A DNA stretch of 64,000 nucleotides from positions 1 to 64,000 of IMG/VR virus record IMGVR_UViG_3300045921_000267. The stretch is one strand, 5' to 3'. Positions 56,201-62,502 of the stretch are shown here, one piece after another. Each line of letters starts with the position of its first letter. Within the stretch, counting starts at the first letter, position 1. The notes under the pieces were generated by a model. The model had not been told where the DNA came from. It did not search any database and saw only the letters and a program-made list of their open reading frames with translations. This DNA is from a virus. A program made the translations under genes and the position numbers.

Positions 56201-57075
56201 GCCCAGTCCTCCTTCTCGTTCGTGAACGCGTAGTCGGAGATGCGCTGCGGATCACGCAGCGAGAGTTCCTTCCACTCCTCCCATATCGCGCTCTTGCTGC
56301 TGATCAACGCGTCGTGCATCTGGTGCGCGAGTTCGTGCCACACGATCTCTTCCGCGATCGTGAAGCGCGATCCGAAGCGCGGACGCCCGACGGGCTCAGC
56401 CGTGAAGCCTGGCGGGCTACCGTGAGTGCCAGGAGTCCCATCGGCGAGTAGATGGACCTCGCCGGTCTGCCCATTCGACCATCCCGCGGGAGGCACCGTG
56501 CCGTGCTCGGCCCAAAGCGCCACTTCATCTGGATCGTTGCGCGTAGTGATGATGATCTTCTTCAGTTGATCGTCACCGATCAGCGCACGCATCGGCTCAG
56601 GCAGCATCTGGAACGCGCGGTAGACACGCGCGAGCGGGAAGCGCTCGATCTCCTCGTCCGGCTGCGCCTTCTCCTTCGCCGCGAACGAGGCGTGGAAGCG
56701 TCGCAAGAACTCGGGGTGCAGATGCACCTTCACGCCCTCGATTCCAAGAGCGCGCACGAGCGAGTCTTCCGTGACCTCGCTCGGCTTCACGCGATTCTTC
56801 GCGAGGTTCTTGAAGAGCTTGTGGATGTTCGAGGTCAGTTCGTGCTCGTGATGAGTTTCGATCGCCTCGGTACCCTCGACCTGCTTCTTCCCAGCCTCGC
56901 GCACCTTGTCGTCGGCGTAGTAGTAGCGGTAGACGATGCGCCCGTTACGGAAGCCGACGAACTCGCGCTTGATGTACTTGTGACCCGCCGACGGTCCTCG
57001 CGAGAAGCCGGTCGCAGTGGCCTTGACGAGTTCTTCGCTCACGCCGAGTCGGCGGATCGGGACCACGAACTTCAT
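50275..57075 (-). CDS. Giant zincin/SNF2 helicase protein, probably injected with the genome
   Basis: At 2266 residues this is by far the largest gene. Order of parts: an N-terminal segment (GHKYIKREFVGFRNGRIVYR) akin to those of other head-module proteins here; a metallopeptidase-like domain with WHELAHQMHD (HExxH at 247-251); a long linker; an SNF2-type helicase with motif I MGTGKTIAA (about 1056), motif II IVDEAHAIA (about 1201), motif III LLTGTPITN (about 1231) and C-terminal motifs ASDAAQVGLNW (about 1870) and QEWQRITRAARM; then a basic Lys/Ala tail. P1 DarB, a similarly large packaged helicase fusion, protects injected DNA from restriction, but it has a methyltransferase, not a zincin. 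A position between portal and protease makes packaging plausible. Start ATG 57075 has GGAGGAGTGACA. Confidence 0.85.
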   Translation of the reverse strand: MKFVVPIRRLGVSEELVKATATGFSRGPSAGHKYIKREFVGFRNGRIVYRYYYADDKVREAGKKQVEGTEAIETHHEHELTSNIHKLFKNLAKNRVKPSEVTEDSLVRALGIEGVKVHLHPEFLRRFHASFAAKEKAQPDEEIERFPLARVYRAFQMLPEPMRALIGDDQLKKIIITTRNDPDEVALWAEHGTVPPAGWSNGQTGEVHLLADGTPGTHGSPPGFTAEPVGRPRFGSRFTIAEEIVWHELAHQMHDALISSKSAIWEEWKELSLRDPQRISDYAFTNEKEDWAESVACMISRPKQMARQCPARYEFFRKHGLIPGPSLDKMLKVPDEELRWWDLKPASKAARRIAAQREIEGQPSYVGAYRSEKDQFYTVHYKGRAVFFRLGPPDKDAELSGWEPVPPTIDPETELPVYDSPTAARFQSQQVYKEIYDENGNALTPHQALLYLRQDDEDFNEKIGDDVVGWEPGELQSHLGRIIFAKLGESRASQEKERERVRKLREKGKTSAELREDRHEWVPLEMSREEFEALTPTFKFEGLRKAEKQPLLKRVYDKKLKRPVVVTAHDPITGKVEPVRAATVYEMPNPDGTKTKITVNESEPFVPGGRFVLPLSVTRRESSGVDVTEQRWIRYRIQPDGRLTPEEKPFAWKRTKSGKLRKVATGTWPELRWDRLEPAKLARDLGTTAEMLLHKNGKIEAGQITDPLLAKLINPLGERIRNEGDLVRLMRDAAKAQASTWVTVQTGTDKNPSYAHIKITFDGGGNPLLAGEYWNRILGVEQARVDSLLDSKNKINVEGVREIPPRTIEFGQGALIKYRDPTSERIVYGEIVEVQDAFDENDEKIPGKSTFKVQPLKGQGTGLAKIARISEKDAEKVTTAVDRNDVTRQRRDVMPMKNHLLLYGDNLRFDADGKLRGGTVRLKLPSDGSISIEEIRRFPAVRSDDTGPFIDLRDISVLREEFGGFVMDSYVQQLLDDLMRSEKRNVERAKQRDVVLPSQITSPDGGVNTDEENGGLLKGLKPTLANGSRFKLGSHQEEFLRLCARAEGRCMAAHFMGTGKTIAALAAIRLMKNAKKPDGTPIEGSPRKRVAIVVPLNTAVQWQRAAIDFTEKGATLIGANTLAGAVQAFSPKNWPPKKDGESEEAYARRVAEARAEWLKKNPSGWDPEADKENDVVIIPFEYFRDNEADLRMHGGFDGIIVDEAHAIARENELSRAVERWNPSMNLFLLLTGTPITNRLNTIPRYFDLLTNGKSPFGTEKQFSQRYLAPSAVMVANGSKNPPRTDLNPQRASELASYLATRMHVALTEDVKGKTMPAVLLDENQPAHMTGMQEKVYRLAMAAMTEQEMIKLEEAGALGTDEAAAFSGGMRRKVNVARAFANSPGYKPPDQREFVTYIEKIAEKKGKTGKTEIKEVERVFMLPDFKRCTGKPPHGFGGKWPSAKDVEKGRISEGEFEVLSFYVTQILGIDYYKLAGTEIDKALLADIKKGFVNGTSWGKIPNPDYGPEGGIARGYLDADGNLKPLVAEWNGERIEVPIGTKFIRDPSKKAAGLYYHQDDWDFNGTFTDDAEGGDDEEDDESVEEAEGDKKKKAGLQQQKAKDPKLSIQLSPLRRRERAMFDVAMTANNAKADELERYIRERTNTATGGNPDAQFILFGNRIGSSCRTMESKLRSMGYMDVNEALGHEDTGYSSDEDKKRRPKMGYFVTYFGKGATLGDRDVNSEIFRKVKDDMGKDTETSMFVHRTLTGSVGKPPKIGEFFEGWSRAERQRISRLFAGPDGTGGIEVPMRVTTRVVGDETRLGYVYESEISAKDRKLIQELEQRRNAAPLEKKDVFTKQLNAIFQKYVTDRAPLSTHQIDVFNNCKMMIASDAAQVGLNWGNASELVMYDSLHSPMQEWQRITRAARMLDAIIPDKAKPVFDRLGEIVREIEAKNGLAEYSGMESAMSIIHEAWEALDEAEKSQAMSMGFNPVVAAEAFFAHRAFSKIAEMRPKVRDQLRQYGRKLEPVERVDPVTGAVRVIERQIKPAEITNADIMNEILEKHLSPFEREILKSRKYLVNVKRLTTSVNMPVFRTVQITDPNTGEKKKIRVPTGDVVPEVPSKAELSQLTQGRAKQVPFEFFMKTVQDGVPVETQYDFLPTTGHSLAAMSQLPSAPPRERKPAAEAPQPPAVPTAKSEIVEAVPLSKRQQKQAEMLARWKAKREKLAAKMAAMKVKFEAQKAKRDAKKRKEAAKKAAATRAAKKAAMTQKSFSRFFIPFSKFKGDA

Positions 57076-57077
57076 TG

Positions 57078-57401
57078 TCACTCCTCCGAAGCGAGCAGAC
57101 AGAAGGGGTCGGGCAGCGAATGCACCGCAGCGACGAAGTGCTCCTCGGTGCCTGGCTCGTGCTCGACGAAGCCCTCCCATGTCTTGCCGTCGCGCGTGCC
57201 ACCGGTACGCGCAGTGATCTTGCGGCCGAAGTGAGCAAAGAGATGCGAGCGCTCCACGTCGGTGAGCGGCTGCTTCACGTTCGAGAGTCCGATGCCGCCG
57301 TCCTCACGGCGGCGGATGTTGAACGCGAACTTTGCATCATCGCCGTCGATCCGGCCAACGTGATAGACGCGCTTCGCAGCCTTCTTCAGGTATTCACTCA
57401 T
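57078..57401 (-). CDS. Hypothetical 107-residue head-module protein
   Basis: The protein (MSEYLKKAAKRVYHVGRIDG onward) has a small beta/helix layout (FAFNIRRREDGGIGLSNVKQ, FVAAVHSLPDPFCLLASEE). The ATG at 57401 is preferred over one at 57407 because of GGAGAATGAAG spacing, although the earlier ATG overlaps the previous stop as ATGA. It lies between two giant proteins that may be injected. It is possibly a small partner of one of them. Confidence 0.65.
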   Translation of the reverse strand: MSEYLKKAAKRVYHVGRIDGDDAKFAFNIRRREDGGIGLSNVKQPLTDVERSHLFAHFGRKITARTGGTRDGKTWEGFVEHEPGTEEHFVAAVHSLPDPFCLLASEE

Positions 57402-57403
57402 CT

Positions 57404-60271
57404 TCATTCTCCGAGACCCGAGAGAAGCTCCACCGTTCGACGTGCGATGGTCGGCGCGTCCGCGATCTGCTCTTCAGGAGCGACCAGCAACCGCATCGTA
57501 CGCGGGTAGTTGATGGCTTCTCGAAGCATGCCGCTCGTGAGCGTAGCATCGGCGCGCCGCTTTTCCGAAGCCCGCGACTTTTCCATCTCGCGGTCTTCGG
57601 CGCTACGTAGATCGCGCAGCGTGCGCACACGTACGTTGCGCTGCGCACCGGTCGCGAGATCGGTCATCGTCATCACCATCGAGCCGTATTCGAACCCGCG
57701 AGGCGGCGGCACGTCTACGGTGATCGTCTGCGTCATGAGCCTTCGCATCTCCGCAGTCTCAGGTGCGATGCGCGTCGCAATCTTCATGCGGATCTCGTCC
57801 TCGCTCATGCGATCGACGCGCCGATACGCTTCCTCCGCAGCGCGCAGTGCATGCTCGTGCTGAAGCGCATTCGGCCCGCTCGCCTGCGAAGCGCGATCAC
57901 GAGATCGCTCCACGAGACCGGCGAGACGTGCCTTCTCCTCGGCGCGGTACTCCGCGATTTGCTTCGGCGTGACGTCGGCAGCCCTCTTACGGATGATCTC
58001 GTGCCACGTCGGACCGGAAACGACGGGTACGGGCGGCGTGAGCTTCTCCGCGGCGCGCGTCATGAGCGTCTTCGCGTCGCGGTCCTGCACCTTCTCGCGT
58101 GCGACGTTGATCGCGCGCTCGATCATCTCGCTCACGATCTCTTCAGCGCGACGTTGTTCGAGCTTCTTCCCGTTCGCGTAGATGGGCACCTGCTTCGCGA
58201 TCTGCGAGGTGCTCATCTCGTCATCACCGTACAGTCCGAGGCGCAGCGCGAGCATCTCCCCCGCGTCGCCCTTGTACGTGATCTTCTTCCTCCCCTCGCT
58301 CGTGAACTCGAACTCCGAGAGGTCGCCAAGCGTGCGTTGCACTGCTTGGCGAATCGCGACGCGCTCCTCGGGTGAATAGCCGAGCCCCATCCCGAGGCCG
58401 GGTAGCGCGAACTTGTCCTCGTCGAAGAGGTCACGAGCGCTCGCCTGCCCCTTCAGGAACGAGTCGTAGAGATGCGCCCATTCGAGCTTGCCGGGATGCG
58501 TCACCGTATCGCGCTCGACGCTTGCTTCGGTCGCGCCGACCTTCTCGCCCGTGCCTCGCTGCACAACGCCCTGCGAGCCCTCACGCACTGCGACGATCGT
58601 GTAGCCGTGCACCGGCACCGGCTCGTTCGCCTGAGCACCGGTGAGGTGGGAGTGCAGATGCCTCTTCAGAAGCTTGAAGTACGGCATCACTTGCTCGGGC
58701 GTCGGGTCATCGACACCGAGCGCCTTCGCAGCTTGTGCGCGCGCAGCGACGTAGCGCGCGATGTTGCGCTGATGCCTCATGGGTAACGAGACGCCGCCAA
58801 GCCGTTCGCGTGCAGCAGCGATGCGCACGTGGTCGCGCACAAACTGCTGCGCATGCGGGGTGAACGCGTTCTTTGCATCGTAGCGCTCGATCGCGTCAAG
58901 CAACCCTTCGATGCCGGCTCGCTGAAGCTCGACGAGCGTGGTGTTCACGGCGCGTCCACCCCGCACACCCTTTTCGTACTGCATCTGGAGCGCGAACTGC
59001 TTCGCGATCTTCTTCGCCGTGCTCGCGATGAGCGGCTCGAACTCCTTCACGAGCAAGTTCTTGCCGTGGTCAGACACCGCGATCGCTTCCATCTTCGTTT
59101 TGCGCTTCGAGCCGTCCTCGTTGACCTCAAAGCGCTCGATGACGCGCATGGGATAGACGCCGTTCTCGATCGCGTAGAGACCCGGCTGCGTCTCCTTGTT
59201 CGCCGTCGAGCCCCCGAACACGGGAGCCGTCTTCCCGGCCGCTGGGCGCCCGCTGGAGGGCTTCTGGCGCGTTCCTCCCGTCGGAGTCCAGGCCGGCTTC
59301 GTCTCGGCCTCTGGCGCCTCCACGCGAGCCCTGCGCAGGGGGTCGTGATCGACGCTGAAGATTCGATTGTGCTGCATCATGATCTTCGCGCCGTCGTCCA
59401 CGGCGCGAAGGATCGCGAAGCCAGGGTTCGTAGGGTCTTCGGGAACCTCGATGGTGTAGAGCTTCGCGAAGCGTCCACCGACTTTCACCGGAGCGTGGGA
59501 GTGCGGATCGACACCACCTGCGATCCACGGCTTCATCTCACCGCCGCTCACGCGCCAGTGCCAGTGCGTCGGGTCCTTGTCGAAGTCCCCAGCACGGAAC
59601 TGCTCCTCACTGAAGCGCGTCGCCGTCTTCCACTCGTGCGCGACGTGCGATGCCTGCGGCTTCTCCTCTCCTGGATACCAGTACTCCCATCCCGATCCCT
59701 TGCGCCGGCGGAAGCCGTGCTTGTGTCCACCTGGGATGGGCATCCAGCCCGCGCCTTCTGGATGCGCGGCCTTCACGAGGTCGGCGAGCGTAAGGATGGA
59801 GCGCACGAGTTCGCCACGGTTTTCCTTCTTGAAGACCTTCGCCTTGAAGGCGTCGATGTGCATCTTCTTCATACCACCGAAGAAGCGCGCGTCGTCGTAG
59901 TGCGCGAGATACGCGGTTTTCGCCTTCTTCGCGCTCGTGAAGCCGAGCATGACCTTCTGCTCGTCCACCTCCGAGAAGTCAGGCTTCTTCATCTGCGTCA
60001 CGACGTAGACGCTCTCGCTCTCCGGGTGAGGCCCGATGTAGCAGTCCACGTGATCACCGTCGGTGCCTTCGGTGCCGCGGATGTAGCCGTAGTCGTAGAG
60101 CATGCGCGTCGAGCCGTTCTCCTTGGAGTGTGGGTCGTACCAGTGACGCACGGTACCTCGCGCGTTCTCGATGCTGATCTGCATCCCGTGCACTTCGGTG
60201 CGACCGTGGAGCTTGCGTGCCTTGCCGTAAAAGTCGGCGATGACGCTCGTCTTCGGGATCACGTACTTCAT
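57404..60271 (-). CDS. Head-module protein: pyrophosphatase-like domain fused to a sigma-70-like factor
   Basis: This 955-residue protein has an N-terminal domain (residues 30-150) that reads like the inorganic pyrophosphatase-like domain of phage head proteins (LYDYGYIRGTEGTDGDHVDC, then GP). Next comes WMPIPGGHKHGFRRRKGSGW (about 176-195), and after a Pro-rich linker three parts that fit sigma-70: region 2 (405-490; TLVELQRAGIEGLLDAIERY, DAKNAFTPHAQQFVRDHVRI), region 3 (495-530; SLPMRHQRNIARYVAARAQA, LGVDDPTPEQV) and region 4 (670-728; EMLALRLGLYGDDEMSTSQI, then a long RAEEIVSEMIERAINVARE helix). A helical end follows. The gene overlaps the MuF-zincin gene (ATGA). A packaged, injected sigma factor is inferred from context. 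The domain reading is by eye. Confidence 0.8.
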   Translation of the reverse strand: MKYVIPKTSVIADFYGKARKLHGRTEVHGMQISIENARGTVRHWYDPHSKENGSTRMLYDYGYIRGTEGTDGDHVDCYIGPHPESESVYVVTQMKKPDFSEVDEQKVMLGFTSAKKAKTAYLAHYDDARFFGGMKKMHIDAFKAKVFKKENRGELVRSILTLADLVKAAHPEGAGWMPIPGGHKHGFRRRKGSGWEYWYPGEEKPQASHVAHEWKTATRFSEEQFRAGDFDKDPTHWHWRVSGGEMKPWIAGGVDPHSHAPVKVGGRFAKLYTIEVPEDPTNPGFAILRAVDDGAKIMMQHNRIFSVDHDPLRRARVEAPEAETKPAWTPTGGTRQKPSSGRPAAGKTAPVFGGSTANKETQPGLYAIENGVYPMRVIERFEVNEDGSKRKTKMEAIAVSDHGKNLLVKEFEPLIASTAKKIAKQFALQMQYEKGVRGGRAVNTTLVELQRAGIEGLLDAIERYDAKNAFTPHAQQFVRDHVRIAAARERLGGVSLPMRHQRNIARYVAARAQAAKALGVDDPTPEQVMPYFKLLKRHLHSHLTGAQANEPVPVHGYTIVAVREGSQGVVQRGTGEKVGATEASVERDTVTHPGKLEWAHLYDSFLKGQASARDLFDEDKFALPGLGMGLGYSPEERVAIRQAVQRTLGDLSEFEFTSEGRKKITYKGDAGEMLALRLGLYGDDEMSTSQIAKQVPIYANGKKLEQRRAEEIVSEMIERAINVAREKVQDRDAKTLMTRAAEKLTPPVPVVSGPTWHEIIRKRAADVTPKQIAEYRAEEKARLAGLVERSRDRASQASGPNALQHEHALRAAEEAYRRVDRMSEDEIRMKIATRIAPETAEMRRLMTQTITVDVPPPRGFEYGSMVMTMTDLATGAQRNVRVRTLRDLRSAEDREMEKSRASEKRRADATLTSGMLREAINYPRTMRLLVAPEEQIADAPTIARRTVELLSGLGE

Positions 60272-62085
60272 CGGTCGAGCCTCACGTTCTGCGGCATGAA
60301 GCGCGTTGCTGCGGGGTCCGGGCGGCGCCGCTGCGACACCGGACGGATGAGCGAGCGGTAGTAGCGGTGCACGAACGTGAACTGTCGCGGGAAGTCACGC
60401 ATGAGCGTCATGCGATCGTAGAGATACATCCTCGTTACCTCCGCCGCGCACTCGATGGGGAGCTTGCTCGCGTACTCCGTGACGAAGCCCTCCTCTTTCG
60501 CGATCGCGAAGAGCTTCTCGTGCCATGCCTTCACCTTCTCGATGCTGCCAAGACGGTGCATCAGAAACACGTTCGGCACGTGCCCCATCTCGTGTTCGAG
60601 CACCGCGCGCAGCTTGTCGAGTGGTAGGTTCTGCATGATGCGGATCTCGTTGCCGGTCCAGTACGCGAGATCGTGATCGTCGAGGTGCGAGTTCTGCGTT
60701 GGATGATCGGTCGTGATCAGCGTGATGCCCGTGCGCTTCGTGAAGAGCGTCTTCGGCGTGCGCGCGATCACGTCGTCGATGATCGCAAGTCGTTCAGGGT
60801 CGCCGACGCGAACGACGACGCCATGCTCGGGCACCGAGTCGCCATAGGAGAGCGCCTTGCGCAGATCGTGTTCGAGCATCCACGCCTTGCGCGTGCGCTT
60901 CGGCACGAGATTGCCCGTCGTGTCGAAGCCCCATCCTTCCGGCACGTGGACGAGCGCGCATTCACACCACGGATGCGTCGGTCCGACGACGGCGCGCCAG
61001 TCACGAGCTTTGCGACCGACGTTCGTGCCATTCGCTTGCAAGTCCGCGAGCCGGAACACGCGAGGGCGTGAGCCCTGCCCTGCGGTGAGATGCAGACGCA
61101 CGCAGTGATCGCACGCCGCAGGCGTGGGCACCTTCGCAACGAGGATGTCGCGTGGGTTGCCCTCGCGCTTCATGAGTCCTTGCACTTGTCCTTCCTGCAT
61201 GGCGCGCATCTTCTCAGTTGCGGCGATGCGTCCGAAGTCACGCGACCAGTCCTTCGTCTTGTGCCCGAGGTCACTCTTCATCTTGCGCCACGTTTCACGG
61301 CGCTCGATGTTCTCATCGAGCGTCTCTCGGATCGCACGCTGCATGCGCTGCTGGAGAGCGCGGTCAGCCTCGATGGCAGTCGTCTCGAAGTCCTGCGCGA
61401 CACGGTTGCCGAGACCGCGCACGTGCGTCGCCGCGCTGCGGCGCGCCCACTCGCGGGCGAACTCCTCGTCACTCGTCATCGGAAGCGGTCGTGTGGCGAG
61501 TCTGTTCTTGATCCCCTTCAGCGTCATCGCCGGGATCTTCACGACACCATGCGCGACTTGCGCGTTCACCTCAGCGAGCAGTTGCCCGTACGCGTACGCG
61601 TCGTCGATGATCCCGAGCGCGCTCTTCGGAAGGATGCCCATCGCTACGATGCGCTTCACCTCCTCGGGCGCAACGCTCGACGCGCCAAAGAAGCCGATCG
61701 CGATCGCGGTGTGATGATCAAGGATGATCTGCACAAGCTCGCGTAGTTGCGCCGTCGTGAAGAGCGGACGCGGTCCTCGCGCCTTCATGAAGTCGGCGTG
61801 CTTCGCGATGTAGCGATCGATCGCACTGAGCATGCGATCGATCTGCGCGTCGTACTCTCGCATCGCAAGATCGTACATCTCCGCGAGCGGCTTGTGCGCC
61901 TGGAACGGATTCTCGTTCGCGCGTGGCTCCGCCTTCACGAGCCATCGCCCACCGACGACGGCTTGCGCGATCAGGAAGGGGTCAGCGTGTGCAGGTGCTT
62001 CAATGCGCACGCACGCATGGTGCTCATGATGCGCATGCCCACACCCAGGCCCAGTTCCGGGCTCGTGCTCGTCGCTCGTGCTCAC
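60268..62085 (-). CDS. MuF-type minor head protein fused to a zincin domain
   Basis: The 605-residue protein carries the MuF pattern in its middle: RIAATEKMRAMQEGQVQGL, then the cysteine/histidine pairs CDHCVRLH (about 325) and HPWCECALV (about 373). MuF proteins bind inside the portal region and often carry toxin or enzyme domains. Here the C-terminal third holds a metallopeptidase-like motif EHEMGHVPNV (HExxH about 497) with a further acidic zone (IECAAEVTRMYLYD). The His-rich N-terminus (GCGHAHHEHHACVRIEA) is unusual. The ATG at 62085 directly follows the previous gene's stop. The enzyme may act on the cell envelope or on other virion proteins during maturation. Confidence 0.8.
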   Translation of the reverse strand: MSTSDEHEPGTGPGCGHAHHEHHACVRIEAPAHADPFLIAQAVVGGRWLVKAEPRANENPFQAHKPLAEMYDLAMREYDAQIDRMLSAIDRYIAKHADFMKARGPRPLFTTAQLRELVQIILDHHTAIAIGFFGASSVAPEEVKRIVAMGILPKSALGIIDDAYAYGQLLAEVNAQVAHGVVKIPAMTLKGIKNRLATRPLPMTSDEEFAREWARRSAATHVRGLGNRVAQDFETTAIEADRALQQRMQRAIRETLDENIERRETWRKMKSDLGHKTKDWSRDFGRIAATEKMRAMQEGQVQGLMKREGNPRDILVAKVPTPAACDHCVRLHLTAGQGSRPRVFRLADLQANGTNVGRKARDWRAVVGPTHPWCECALVHVPEGWGFDTTGNLVPKRTRKAWMLEHDLRKALSYGDSVPEHGVVVRVGDPERLAIIDDVIARTPKTLFTKRTGITLITTDHPTQNSHLDDHDLAYWTGNEIRIMQNLPLDKLRAVLEHEMGHVPNVFLMHRLGSIEKVKAWHEKLFAIAKEEGFVTEYASKLPIECAAEVTRMYLYDRMTLMRDFPRQFTFVHRYYRSLIRPVSQRRRPDPAATRFMPQNVRLDR

Positions 62086-62088
62086 CGA

Positions 62089-62502
62089 TCACGTCGTGAG
62101 ATCGCCGACGATGCAGACCTTCAATCGCCGCACGTCGGTCGCACTCGGGTTGGAGACGAAGAGCGAGGTCATGACCTCGGTCATGAGCGCAAACGCCTTC
62201 AGGTTGGGTGCCTGCGTGTTCAACGGCGGCGCCATGCGCGAGAGCATGCGGGACTGCTGACCGATGCCGTTCACGCGGTAAGTGATCTCGCCATCGGCCT
62301 CGATGTAAGCGAGGCGCGCTTGCGTCACATCGCCGAACGAGACCGGCACGTCGGAGGCGTTTGGATCAAGCGCGATCGTCTGCGTCACGACATGCTCGCA
62401 CGTGTCGAGCAGCTCCGTCAGCGAGCGCTCGAACGCCGTGTCATCGAGGCGGTTGTCGAACCCGATCGCGACTTGGAAATCCACCTTTGTCCGCAAGCTC
62501 AT
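62089..62502 (-). CDS. Hypothetical 137-residue protein after portal
   Basis: This small protein (MSLRTKVDFQVAIGFDNRLD onward) has a central beta part (ADGEITYRVNGIGQQSRMLS) and a helical C-terminal half (LNTQAPNLKAFALMTEVMTS). It overlaps the portal stop as ATGA. Its location suggests a head or portal-associated protein. No family is recognised. Confidence 0.65.
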   Translation of the reverse strand: MSLRTKVDFQVAIGFDNRLDDTAFERSLTELLDTCEHVVTQTIALDPNASDVPVSFGDVTQARLAYIEADGEITYRVNGIGQQSRMLSRMAPPLNTQAPNLKAFALMTEVMTSLFVSNPSATDVRRLKVCIVGDLTT

